NCBI RefSeq assembly: GCF_000612505.1
Contig: NZ_CP004078.1
Location: forward strand, 665,001 to 729,000
Direction: 5' to 3'
Origin: Paenibacillus sabinae T27
GTDB taxonomy: Bacteria > Bacillota > Bacilli > Paenibacillales > Paenibacillaceae
Length of the DNA stretch: 64,000 nucleotides
The first letter of the stretch is position 1. Each line of letters opens with the position of its first letter. Below the pieces are notes generated by a model. That model ran no database searches, was not told where the DNA came from, and worked only from the letters and a program-made list of their open reading frames with translations. Below are positions 54,588 through 62,875 of the stretch, piece after piece. The position numbers were made by a program, and so were the translations under genes.

Positions 54588-55543
54588 TACGGACGCTGGC
54601 GGTCACCCCTCAGGGGGAAGTGCTGATTGATATGCCGCTGCGGGAGATCAGGATAGAGGAGTACAAGTGGATATGGGCGGATTTTTCGGAGCCGACTCCG
54701 GAGGAGACGGAGCTTCTGGATACCTATTTTCATTTTCATCCGCTGGCGATTGAAGACTGCATGCATGTGCTTCAGCGGCCGAAGCTTGATTACTATGAGG
54801 AAGTGCAGTTTTTGGTGCTGCATGCGCTGAATGAATCGTCGCTGAAGGCCGAAGAGGTGGATTTGTTCGTCGGCAAATCTTTTTTGGTGTCCTTTCATCT
54901 TCAGAGGCAGACGGAGCTGGATGAAGCCTGGAATAAGATCGTGAAGGAAATCCATAACCGAAAGGGCTGGTCCGGCGGCCCGATCCTGGCGGCTTATACG
55001 GTGATGGACAAGCTGGTGGACCACTATTTTCCGAGCTTGTATATGATCGAGGACGAACTGGCGGAACTGGAGAACAGGGGGAGCAATGAATCGGTTGAGG
55101 AGCTGATGACCCAGGTGTTCGATGTCCGCGGGCGTCTCCTGAAGCTTCGCCGGACGATTGTGCCGATGCGCGATTTGATGTACCGGGTGCTCAATTCGCA
55201 GCACATTCAGAGCAATTCGGTGGAGCGCATGTATTTCGGCGATATTTACGACCATTTGCTCAAGCTGACCGATATGATCGAAGCCGACCGTGAAATGACG
55301 TCGGACCTGCGCGACAGTTACATATCCCTGAATTCGAACCGGATGAATACGATTATGAAGACACTGACGGTAATCACCACCATCTTCATGCCCTTGACGC
55401 TGATCGCCGGCATTTACGGGATGAATTTCAGGGTAATGCCCGAGCTGGACTATCTCTTCGGCTATCCTTTGGTCCTGATGATCATGGTGCTGCTGGGCAC
55501 AGGCATGGTGCTGTGGTTTAAAAAACGGGGCTGGTTTAGCTAA
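54584..55543 (+). CDS. corA: CorA-family magnesium/divalent cation channel
   Basis: 319 aa. Long acidic cytoplasmic domain, then two C-terminal TM helices. The filter motif G-M-N is present in I-Y-G-M-N-F. It overlaps glnL by 4 bp (ATGA), an unusual operon partner for a glutamine two-component system. Confidence 0.92.
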   Translation: MIRTLAVTPQGEVLIDMPLREIRIEEYKWIWADFSEPTPEETELLDTYFHFHPLAIEDCMHVLQRPKLDYYEEVQFLVLHALNESSLKAEEVDLFVGKSFLVSFHLQRQTELDEAWNKIVKEIHNRKGWSGGPILAAYTVMDKLVDHYFPSLYMIEDELAELENRGSNESVEELMTQVFDVRGRLLKLRRTIVPMRDLMYRVLNSQHIQSNSVERMYFGDIYDHLLKLTDMIEADREMTSDLRDSYISLNSNRMNTIMKTLTVITTIFMPLTLIAGIYGMNFRVMPELDYLFGYPLVLMIMVLLGTGMVLWFKKRGWFS

Positions 55544-55559
55544 ATAAACGCCAGCCCGC
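55519..55559 (-). terminator. minus-strand terminator lying within the 3' end of corA
   Basis: On the minus strand, GCGGGCTGG pairs with CCAGCCCCG (plus strand 55528-55557), followed by TTTTTT (plus-strand A-run 55519-55525). It serves the convergent gene at 55596-56141; the T-run falls inside corA coding sequence. Confidence 0.7.
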
Positions 55560-55595
55560 ATGACTTTCTTCCGCTGGGCATAGAGCCGGCGCCGC

Positions 55596-56141
55596 TTACT
55601 TGCGGCGCCGCTTGCCGGAGGAACCTGAACGCCGCCGTCCCGAAGAGCCTGATCTACGGCTTTTCGGGGCGGTTCTTTTTCTGCGCCGGGAAGGACCATA
55701 TGAAGCGGAGTCTTCTTCCGCGGCAAGCAGGCCCGCCCCGCCCTTCCCCTTACCTTTGCCAAGCCCGGCCATAACCAGCTTGAACATTGGGGCTATCTGC
55801 TGAAAGCTCTGCATAATCTTCTGCACTTTCCCCATGGAGCTGACGATTCCGTCGATTCCCCCCATCTTGTCGATAAGCCCCTTGATCTGATCCATATTCG
55901 CCATATTGGCAAGCCCGCCGAGGTTTCCTAACAGTCCGCCTCCTTTGGCTGCCGTCTCCGCCTCTGCCGGAACCGCAAGCGCGGTTTCCGCCGCTTCCGC
56001 ACCCACAGTGGAGAGCCCCCCCGCCGTCCCGGGTCCCGGCACCTGTACGTATGGGCTGATTCCCGGATAAGGGGAGCCATTAAACGGTTCAGTCAAAGCG
56101 CGGCTGTTCCGGCGGGAATGATTATAGTAATGATGCGGCAT
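55596..56141 (-). CDS. YqfQ/VrrA-like protein with highly basic C-terminal tail
   Basis: 181 aa from the ATG at 56141 (AAAGGAATGTGAT upstream). The N-terminus is His/Tyr/Asn/Pro-rich. The centre is helical (L-G-N-L-G-G-L-A-N-M, I-M-Q-S-F-Q-Q-I-A-P-M-F-K), resembling YqfQ/VrrA-type Bacillus proteins. The last ~35 residues are Arg/Lys/Ser repeats (S-G-S-S-G-R-R-R twice). No signal peptide. A spore-associated or nucleic-acid-binding role is possible but unproven. Confidence 0.6.
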   Translation of the reverse strand: MPHHYYNHSRRNSRALTEPFNGSPYPGISPYVQVPGPGTAGGLSTVGAEAAETALAVPAEAETAAKGGGLLGNLGGLANMANMDQIKGLIDKMGGIDGIVSSMGKVQKIMQSFQQIAPMFKLVMAGLGKGKGKGGAGLLAAEEDSASYGPSRRRKRTAPKSRRSGSSGRRRSGSSGKRRRK

Positions 56142-56440
56142 GATATCACATTCCTTTGTCGGTGATTTTGCTATACTGTATGTCATGGGCGAACATAAGG
56201 TATGGACGTATGCCCGGGGTAACAGGGATAGGAGCGGAAAAGGGCAGCTGCCCAGCGGTACCTGGAAATCTTGAAAAATCCTTGTCCGGCTTTGTTTTTA
56301 GCACGCTAATGGAGTAATATAGGAAGGGCGCTATCTCACGGGAGAGGCGAGCGGAGCGCGGGCAGGCTTAACTAATTTGTACGCTGGGAGTGGACAGTTG
56401 TCCTTCCTTTTCATTCTTTACAGCGTGAAATCGTTAATGC
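56142..56440. other. intergenic region between divergent genes
   Basis: About 300 bp without a gene. It probably carries the minus-strand promoter of the 56141 gene near the TATAG at about 56175 (complement). No other structure was recognised. Confidence 0.5.
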
Positions 56441-56469
56441 TTGAAAAATGCGCTCTGGTGCAATATAGT
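56441..56469 (+). promoter_or_regulatory. promoter of the YerC-type gene
   Basis: TTGAAA (56441-56446), a 17-bp spacer, and TATAGT (56464-56469). Confidence 0.65.
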
Positions 56470-56506
56470 AAAAGGCAGAAAAGCCATTTTAGGGGATGAT
56501 CATTTT

Positions 56507-56797
56507 ATGCAGCTGAAGAAGCTGAACGATAAAAGTATCGATCAATTATTTGAAGCTATCTTAACCTTAAAAAATATGGAAGAATGCTATGTTTTCTTTG
56601 ATGATCTGTGCACGGTGAACGAGATCCAGTCGCTGTCCCAGCGGCTTGAGGTGGCGCGCATGCTGGGCAAGGGCTGCACGTATAACCAGATCGAAGCGGA
56701 GACCGGAGCGAGCACGGCGACGATCTCGCGGGTCAAACGCTGCCTTAATTATGGAAACGACGGTTACAAGCTGACTCTGGAACGCCTGGGGCGCTAA
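56507..56797 (+). CDS. yerC: YerC/YecD-family TrpR-like regulator
   Basis: 96 aa from the ATG at 56507 (GGGGATGAT upstream). L-C-T-V-N-E-I-Q-S-L-S-Q-R-L-E-V-A-R-M-L and Y-N-Q-I-E-A-E-T-G-A-S-T-A-T-I-S-R-V-K-R form the TrpR/YerC helix-turn-helix. It is common in Bacilli; regulon unknown. The chelatase gene follows after 3 bp. Confidence 0.92.
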   Translation: MQLKKLNDKSIDQLFEAILTLKNMEECYVFFDDLCTVNEIQSLSQRLEVARMLGKGCTYNQIEAETGASTATISRVKRCLNYGNDGYKLTLERLGR

Positions 56798-56800
56798 CGT

Positions 56801-57592
56801 ATGAAAGCGGGCGTTCTCATCATCAGTCACGGTTCTCGCGATACGTCCTGGGTGGCGATCGTCGATGAAGCCGTTAACGGTTTATCGCTGCGGGAAGCTG
56901 TTCCCGTGGCGGTTTCTTTTTTGGAGCTGGTGGAGGGGCGCTCCATTCAGGACGGGATTGACCGGCTGGAAGGGCAGGGCGTTACGGATATTCTGGTTAT
57001 TCCGCTGTTCGTCTCGTCGGGCAGCACCCATGTGGATGAGATAGCCTATGCGCTTGGGGCGAAGGATGAGCCGGAAAAAGAAACCGAACTTGAGCGGTTC
57101 AGAGTATCAGCCCGCATTCACTACGGCAACCCCGTCGACGACGACCCGGATATCGCGATCATGGTCTGGGATAAAATCCGGGACCTGTCGGAGAATCCCG
57201 CCAGAGAGACCATTCTCCTGGTCGGCCACGGAAGCGTGCATCCCGGTTTCCGCCAGCGCTGGGAGCGGGGGATGTTGTCTCTGGCGGAACGCGTCCTCAG
57301 GATCAGCGGCATTGCGGCGGCGGATTACGCGCTGCTGAGTCTGGGCGGTGTGGGCGATAAGGTGCAGTATTGGCGGGAACAGGGGCATGAGGTGCTGGTG
57401 GCGCCGATTTTTTTAAGCGAGGGCTACTTCACCAAAAATGTCATTCCTGACAAGCTGAAAGGCTTGACCTACAAATACACCGGCAGAACGCTGCTGCCCC
57501 ACCCGCTGCTGCCCCACTGGATCGCTGCTCAGGCTGAGACGATGCTGGAGAGGCTGCGCGGGGAAGAACCAGGGATGGACGATAAAGTGTAG
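56801..57592 (+). CDS. CbiX/SirB-type chelatase (sirohydrochlorin chelatase family)
   Basis: 263 aa with two CbiX-like halves: I-S-H-G-S-R-D near residue 9 and V-G-H-G-S-V-H-P-G near residue 145; V-S-S-G-S-T-H-V-D-E-I belongs to the first half. It inserts Co or Fe into sirohydrochlorin, or Ni in some relatives. No other corrin or siroheme genes are in this window, so the metal is uncertain. Confidence 0.85.
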   Translation: MKAGVLIISHGSRDTSWVAIVDEAVNGLSLREAVPVAVSFLELVEGRSIQDGIDRLEGQGVTDILVIPLFVSSGSTHVDEIAYALGAKDEPEKETELERFRVSARIHYGNPVDDDPDIAIMVWDKIRDLSENPARETILLVGHGSVHPGFRQRWERGMLSLAERVLRISGIAAADYALLSLGGVGDKVQYWREQGHEVLVAPIFLSEGYFTKNVIPDKLKGLTYKYTGRTLLPHPLLPHWIAAQAETMLERLRGEEPGMDDKV

Positions 57593-57792
57593 GAGACACG
57601 TCTATGCTGTCCGCCGTTTTTTGCGGATGTAAGATTGCTGAGGCGGCTGCGTAGGGGGAAACCGGAAATGGGTTGGTAGGGGCGATAAGATCGCGCCTGC
57701 GCTCGGCCACCGTTTTTGCACGTATGCAACATTTTTTTTCAGCTGGTACATGCGTCCGCGCAGAATCCGCCTGCTTGTTGCGAATACTGATG
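57593..57792. other. gene-free stretch downstream of the chelatase
   Basis: About 200 bp with a weak TCCGCC/GCGGA hairpin near 57610 and nothing else recognised. Confidence 0.5.
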
Positions 57793-57840
57793 GAGGGGGG
57801 AAATACAGGCGTTTCTCCTGTGCTGTTTCCTCCCCTTTTT
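57793..57840 (+). terminator. terminator of the yerC-chelatase transcript
   Basis: GGGGGGAAA..CAGG pairs with CCTG..TTTCCTCCCC, followed by TTTTT. Confidence 0.75.
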
Positions 57841-57847
57841 ACATATA

Positions 57848-57877
57848 TTGATTGTGCCCTCCAGAATTGGGTATAAT
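57848..57877 (+). promoter_or_regulatory. promoter of dgkB
   Basis: TTGATT (57848-57853), an 18-bp spacer, and TATAAT (57872-57877). Confidence 0.65.
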
Positions 57878-57917
57878 CAGTTAAGTTGTTCAATATAGAA
57901 ACGGGTGAAGTTCCAGG

Positions 57918-58808
57918 ATGAAAACTGCGAGATTAATATATAATCCAACTTCCGGGCGGGAGGAAATGAGGAGAAGGCTTGCCGATATTCTGGACCGTCT
58001 CGACCAGGGCGGCATTGAGGCCACCACTCATGCGACGACGGGAGAAGGCGATGCGACAGCGGCGGCGGCCGATGCAGTGGATCGCGGATACGATCTCATT
58101 ATTGCGGCTGGCGGCGACGGTACGCTGAATGAGGTGGTTAACGGGATGGCGGAGAAGCCGAATCTTCCTCCTCTTGGGGTGCTCCCGCTGGGAACCACTA
58201 ATGATTTTGCGCGCGCTATGGGTATTCCAAAATACTGGGAAGACTCCTGTGATCTGATCATTAAGCAGCAATCGCGCCTTATCGATCTTGGTAAAGCCAA
58301 CGACCGTTATTTCATTAATATTGCCGGCGGCGGAACGCTGACCGAGCTGACATATGAAGTGCCAAGCAGGCTCAAGACGATGATGGGACAGCTTGCCTAC
58401 TATTTAAAAGGTATCGAGAAAATGGCCAGCCTGTCTCCGACCGAGCTGATGATCCGCGCCAACGGGCAGGAGCTGATCCATGACGAGTTCATGCTGTTCC
58501 TGATTGCCAACACGAATTCCGTCGGCGGATTCGAGAAGCTTGCTCCCGATGCCCGCATCGACGATGGGCTGTTCGACGTGATCGCCCTGAAGAAATGCAA
58601 CCTTGCCGAGTTAATCCGCCTGGTTACCCTGGCGCTGCGCGGCGAACATCTGCAGGATAAGAAAGTCGTGTACTTCCGCACGAATGAAATGGAAGTCACC
58701 TCTACCGGATATGTCCAGCTGAATCTGGACGGAGAGCTGGGCGGCACGCTTCCGGGCCATTTCCGGATCCTGCCGCAGCATTTGCGGATATTTGCGCAGA
58801 ACTCCTAA
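57918..58808 (+). CDS. dgkB: diacylglycerol kinase
   Basis: 296 aa. The N-terminal R-L-I-Y-N-P-T-S-G-R-E and A-A-G-G-D-G-T-L-N-E-V-V-N-G are the DAGK catalytic motifs; P-L-G-T-T-N-D-F-A-R-A follows. It phosphorylates diacylglycerol left from lipoteichoic-acid synthesis back to phosphatidic acid. In B. subtilis dgkB (yerQ) also precedes the rRNA methyltransferase gene yefA, as here. Confidence 0.94.
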   Translation: MKTARLIYNPTSGREEMRRRLADILDRLDQGGIEATTHATTGEGDATAAAADAVDRGYDLIIAAGGDGTLNEVVNGMAEKPNLPPLGVLPLGTTNDFARAMGIPKYWEDSCDLIIKQQSRLIDLGKANDRYFINIAGGGTLTELTYEVPSRLKTMMGQLAYYLKGIEKMASLSPTELMIRANGQELIHDEFMLFLIANTNSVGGFEKLAPDARIDDGLFDVIALKKCNLAELIRLVTLALRGEHLQDKKVVYFRTNEMEVTSTGYVQLNLDGELGGTLPGHFRILPQHLRIFAQNS

Positions 58809-58876
58809 GCAGCATGAAGTCGAAATGTAACACACACCATGAATAATGAAGATCAGGAAAGAAGTGAAACCGATCG

Positions 58877-60361
58877 ATGAAAAATAACCGCAGCGGCCGC
58901 CGTCAAGGCCGCGGGGACAGTAAGGCGGCAATCGTCGCCGGGCTGCCTGTAAATAAAAACGATGAGGTCGTGCTCGATATCATCGGCATGACGCATGAAG
59001 GCGAAGGGGTAGGCCGGGTAGAGGGCTATACCCTTTTTGTGCAGGGGGCGCTTCCCGGAGAGAAAGTCCGGGCGAGGGTTCTTAAGACGAAGAAGCAATA
59101 TGGATACGCCAAGCTGCTTGAACTTGTGGAGGCAAGCGCTTCCCGCATCGCACCGCCCTGCCCGATCTATGACCAATGCGGCGGCTGCCAGCTGCAGCAC
59201 ATGGACTACGCTGCCCAACTGGAGTGGAAGCGGCAGCTTGTGGTGGACAACCTGGAGCGGATCGGGAAGCTGGATGTGGCGAAGGGTAAGGAGGGCACCG
59301 CTTCGTCCGAGGCTTCACGCCCCGGCGGCATTGTCGTGCGCCCGACGCTCGGTATGGACGAGCCTTGGCGGTACCGCAACAAGGCCCAGGTGCCGATCGG
59401 CGCTGCCGACGGCGGGCTTGTCGGCGGTTTCTACGCGCGCGGCAGTCACCGGATCATCGACATGGAGACGTGTCTGATTCAGCATGAGCATAACGATGAA
59501 GTCGTTCGCCTGGTCAAGGCCATCGGAAGCGAACTCGGCATCAGTGCGTATAATGAAGAGACCGGGCGCGGACTGCTGCGGCATGTCATCGTCAAGAAGG
59601 CGTTCCGCACCGGCGAGATGATGCTTGTGCTCGTGACCAACGGGCGGGATATCCCACATGTTGATGCTTGGATCGGCAGCATCCGCGAGCAGCTTCCGAT
59701 GGTGGCAAGCATCTGCCAGAACGTCAATACGCAGCGGACAAACGTTATTTTTGGCAACGAGACTCGTGTATTGTGGGGGCGAGACGTGATTTATGATTAT
59801 ATCGGCGATGTGCAGTTCGCCATCTCGGCGCGGTCTTTTTACCAGGTGAACCCCGCACAAACCGAGGTTTTGTATGGCAAAACGGTGGAGTATGCCGGAC
59901 TGACGGGCAGCGAAACTGTGATCGACGCCTATTGCGGCATCGGTACGATCTCCCTGTTCCTTGCGCAGTATGCGGATAAAGTGTACGGGGTTGAGATCGT
60001 GCCGGAGGCTATAGAGGACGCTCGGGCTAACGCCGAGCTGAACGGCATGAAGAACATCATGTTCGAGGCGGGACCGTCAGAGGACGTCATCCCTGTTTGG
60101 AAAGAGCAGGGCATCACCGCCGACGTCATTGTCGTCGACCCGCCCCGCAAGGGCTGCGACCCGCGCCTACTGGAGACGATTCTGGAAATGAAGCCGGAGC
60201 GGGTAGTGTACGTGTCCTGTAACCCGTCCACCCTAGCCAGGGATTTGCGGGTGCTGGAGGATGGAGGGTATAAGACGGTGGAAGTGCAGCCGGTGGATAT
60301 GTTTCCGCATACCGTGCACGTAGAATCGGTGGCTTTGTTGATGAAGAATGAAACAGTTTAA
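58877..60361 (+). CDS. rlmCD: 23S rRNA (uracil-5-)-methyltransferase, RlmCD (YefA/RumA) type
   Basis: 494 aa. TRAM domain (residues ~22-80), Fe-S cysteines C-P-I-Y-D-Q-C-G-G-C-Q, a Rossmann SAM site D-A-Y-C-G-I-G-T-I-S-L-F and the catalytic Cys in V-S-C-N-P-S-T-L-A-R-D. It makes m5U in 23S rRNA. An insertion of about 25 residues (G-K-E-G-T-A-S-S-E-A) before the central domain is somewhat unusual. A mobile element begins just downstream. Confidence 0.93.
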   Translation: MKNNRSGRRQGRGDSKAAIVAGLPVNKNDEVVLDIIGMTHEGEGVGRVEGYTLFVQGALPGEKVRARVLKTKKQYGYAKLLELVEASASRIAPPCPIYDQCGGCQLQHMDYAAQLEWKRQLVVDNLERIGKLDVAKGKEGTASSEASRPGGIVVRPTLGMDEPWRYRNKAQVPIGAADGGLVGGFYARGSHRIIDMETCLIQHEHNDEVVRLVKAIGSELGISAYNEETGRGLLRHVIVKKAFRTGEMMLVLVTNGRDIPHVDAWIGSIREQLPMVASICQNVNTQRTNVIFGNETRVLWGRDVIYDYIGDVQFAISARSFYQVNPAQTEVLYGKTVEYAGLTGSETVIDAYCGIGTISLFLAQYADKVYGVEIVPEAIEDARANAELNGMKNIMFEAGPSEDVIPVWKEQGITADVIVVDPPRKGCDPRLLETILEMKPERVVYVSCNPSTLARDLRVLEDGGYKTVEVQPVDMFPHTVHVESVALLMKNETV

Positions 60362-60388
60362 TGAATACCTTATTACTATCGGGTTTTT

Positions 60389-60401
60389 CTGTATAGTACA
60401 G
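60389..60401. repeat. short palindrome downstream of rlmCD
   Basis: CTGTA-TAG-TACAG, in the likely attachment-site region. Confidence 0.5.
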
Positions 60402-60439
60402 GTTAATAATATTTGTGATACAGAGGCCGAAAAACAGGA

Positions 60440-60461
60440 TTGATGTAAAATTGATGTAAAA
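60440..60461. repeat. tandem 11-bp repeat
   Basis: Two adjacent copies of TTGATGTAAAA between rlmCD and the integrase. A candidate integrase arm site or part of attL, but unproven. Confidence 0.5.
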
Positions 60462-60489
60462 ATCAGTCATAAGTCAGCCCAAATGAACC

Positions 60490-60520
60490 GAAGACGCCGG
60501 GTAAAACCCCAGGCGTCTTC
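60490..60520. terminator. hairpin terminator of the integrase gene
   Basis: GAAGACGCC (60490-60498) and GGCGTCTTC (60512-60520) with an inner GGG/CCC pair. It lies at the integrase 3' end. Confidence 0.7.
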
Positions 60521-60521
60521 G

Positions 60522-61700
60522 TTATTGTCCTTGTGCTGTTTTAGATGTAAAGAAAGATTCGAACTTATCCGCGGCTGCTTGGTCGGCTGTCCGGAGAGCA
60601 TGGCCGTAAATGTTCATTGTTGTCGTAATGCTTCCGTGTCCAAGCCGTTCTGAAATGATCTTGGCATGAACGCCTTGGTTAATTAGAATTGTTGCTGAGG
60701 TATGCCGTAGATCATGGAATCGAATGTATCGAAACCCGTTTTTCTTAACGAACTGTCGAAACCAAAGATAGGGCCGTTCATGATGGAAAGGTTGTCCATC
60801 TGTATGTGAAAACATAAAAAACCAACTGCCGCCGCGCCATGCATCCCCGATGTCATTTCGTTCCTGCATTCTGTAGTCGTAATATTCTTTTAGCTCTTTA
60901 AGCATGGAGCTTGGTAATGCAACTTTACGAATGGATTTCTTTGTCTTAGGCTGTTTCACGATGACTTCACCTTTCAGAGCATGGATCATGCTCTGCGAAA
61001 CATCTAACACGCCCGTGTTAAAATCAAGATGCTTCCATTCAAGTCCAAGCAACTCACTCCGTCGTAACCCAGTTGTAAGAGCTAAAGTAATCATTATCCT
61101 CCAGTGATAAGGTTCACGTTGCAGTGCTCGAAGCATTTGTTCAACTTCTGCTTCATCATATGGGATAATCTCCTTTGAATCGACTTTTGGTTTTTGCACG
61201 TCACTAACCGGATTTCGTTTGATGATTCTCCATTCAACTGCACGTTTTAGAATGTTTTTTAAGATACGGTGATTAATCTCGATCGTTCCAGAGGCTAACC
61301 CTCCATTTTTTTTATCTCCGCGGCTGCCTTCTTTTTCAAGTTTATCAAGAAAATTTATAATATGGAGGGGCTTAATATCCTCTAACTGCATGTGTTGGAA
61401 AGCAGGCAGGATACGAATTTTTAGATTCGATTCGTATGTATACAATGTCTTATAACCCAGATGTTTAACAGCATATTTATCGCGCCATTCTTCAACAAAC
61501 GCTCCGAATGTCATTTTCTGTGGTGCGATATATTCACCAGCTTCAACTTCCTGACGAAATTTTGCATATTCGCTTTCAGCTTCTTTTTTGGTACGGCAGT
61601 TAACGGTTTTTGTGCGTCGTATATACTTGCCTTGGTGGTCTTTTCCAAGGCTTACAGTCAAGAACCACGAATTGTCTCCACGCTTTTGAATGTTAGCCAT
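60522..61700 (-). CDS. int: phage/ICE-type tyrosine integrase
   Basis: 392 aa from the ATG at 61700 (GGAGAG upstream; an earlier ATG at 61715 has no site). An N-terminal arm-binding AP2-like domain (F-L-T-V-S-L-G-K-D), a SAM-like core-binding domain, and a catalytic domain with Arg in T-T-G-L-R-R-S-E-L, H-D-L-R-H-T-S-A, L-G-H-G-S and nucleophile Tyr in M-N-I-Y-G-H. All R-H-R-H-Y residues are intact. Located at the element boundary, as for ICEs and prophages. Confidence 0.94.
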   Translation of the reverse strand: MANIQKRGDNSWFLTVSLGKDHQGKYIRRTKTVNCRTKKEAESEYAKFRQEVEAGEYIAPQKMTFGAFVEEWRDKYAVKHLGYKTLYTYESNLKIRILPAFQHMQLEDIKPLHIINFLDKLEKEGSRGDKKNGGLASGTIEINHRILKNILKRAVEWRIIKRNPVSDVQKPKVDSKEIIPYDEAEVEQMLRALQREPYHWRIMITLALTTGLRRSELLGLEWKHLDFNTGVLDVSQSMIHALKGEVIVKQPKTKKSIRKVALPSSMLKELKEYYDYRMQERNDIGDAWRGGSWFFMFSHTDGQPFHHERPYLWFRQFVKKNGFRYIRFHDLRHTSATILINQGVHAKIISERLGHGSITTTMNIYGHALRTADQAAADKFESFFTSKTAQGQ

Positions 61701-61822
61701 ACTAAATCTCTCCAACTCCAGAGTGTTGTGTTCTGCTGAAAAAAATGAAAATCAGCAAAGTATATTTACATTTTTCCCCTTAATGTTTCAAAAGAAACGT
61801 GGATGACATAAATTACAGTATT

Positions 61823-61849
61823 GAAAAAGGGTCCGATAACGAGACCCTT
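61823..61849 (-). terminator. minus-strand terminator after the recombinase pair
   Basis: AAGGGTC (61827-61833) and GACCCTT (61843-61849); on the minus strand the stem is followed by TTTTT. Confidence 0.8.
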
Positions 61850-61923
61850 AAGCTTGATTTATTACTATAATACTTATTGTCATTTCCTTATAATAATCGG
61901 GCAGCTTACGATTACACATTTTA

Positions 61924-62862
61924 TTAATGTTGTTCAACCTCCTGGGCCAGGATTTTGGCTAAGTCATTCAACGGTGGGATATAGCGTAATGTTGTAGCCA
62001 TTATCTGATGCCCCAACTGCCTTTGGATTTCGACCATGTTCATTCCGGCTGATTGCATGAGATAGCCAGCTGTACGCCTCAAGTCGTGAGGGGTTGCGAT
62101 TCTGGATAAATTAGCTTCGAGGCATAAATTCTTTAGTAATTTTCGTAACGTATCACCAGTTAGCGGTTTTTCCTTTCGAAAGAATAATGTATCTCTACCT
62201 TTTTCTGCCCAATTTATATAGTTCGGATGATTGACATACCGCCTAAGCTCTTCTGATAGAGCAGTAGTAATACTGGTAGAACGAGCATCATTTTTCTGCC
62301 CTTCTATTATCATTACCATCCTGGTGTCAAGGTTAACACTGGTTCGAGAAATGGATATAACTTCTGAATTCCTAACCCCAGTAATCAGCATGAACCAGAT
62401 CAAAACGAATTCCTGGCGAAAGAAAGGATCTTTTTTCAAGGTAGCACCGAGAAGAGCAAGGCATTCCTCTTTTGAAAGAGCAGTATTTTTGATCGGTCGG
62501 TCATAATATGGATTAGGATAATCCTCCATTGGGTTAAGTTGAATCAACTCCATGTCATATAGGAATTTAAAGAAATTTTTTAAAGAACTGATCGCATTGT
62601 ACATAACATTCTTCGTTGCCTGATAATCTTCGCGAAGGTATTCTACAAATTGGTCGATAAAGTATTGCTGAATGGGTCGAAATGAGCCGGGATGCTTTGG
62701 GCTGGCATGGAATTTGTCGAAATCAAGTTCGCCTTCAAATCCTCTCAATTGCAAATACTTTTCAAATTTTCGCAGGTCGCGTTCAACATATTCTTTCGCT
62801 GTAAGATCTACATGCTCATACCAAAATTTATAGTACTTGGATTCGAATAAAATGTTGTTCAT
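61924..62862 (-). CDS. tyrosine recombinase (tandem pair, second gene)
   Basis: 312 aa. Catalytic residues: Arg in I-T-G-V-R-N-S-E-V, H-D-L-R-R-T-A-G, L-G-H-Q, and probable nucleophile Tyr in L-R-Y-I-P-P. The N-terminal ~110 residues are a SAM-like DNA-binding domain; there is no arm-binding domain, as in XerC/D- or transposon-type recombinases. It starts 13 bp after the preceding recombinase, so they are cotranscribed. Confidence 0.88.
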   Translation of the reverse strand: MNNILFESKYYKFWYEHVDLTAKEYVERDLRKFEKYLQLRGFEGELDFDKFHASPKHPGSFRPIQQYFIDQFVEYLREDYQATKNVMYNAISSLKNFFKFLYDMELIQLNPMEDYPNPYYDRPIKNTALSKEECLALLGATLKKDPFFRQEFVLIWFMLITGVRNSEVISISRTSVNLDTRMVMIIEGQKNDARSTSITTALSEELRRYVNHPNYINWAEKGRDTLFFRKEKPLTGDTLRKLLKNLCLEANLSRIATPHDLRRTAGYLMQSAGMNMVEIQRQLGHQIMATTLRYIPPLNDLAKILAQEVEQH

Positions 62863-62875
62863 CTATCGGATCTCC

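Noticed and set aside
56205..56245. Resemblance to a homing endonuclease site (GGGTAACAGGGATA)
   Set aside because: Partial similarity only, no intron or endonuclease gene nearby; likely coincidence.
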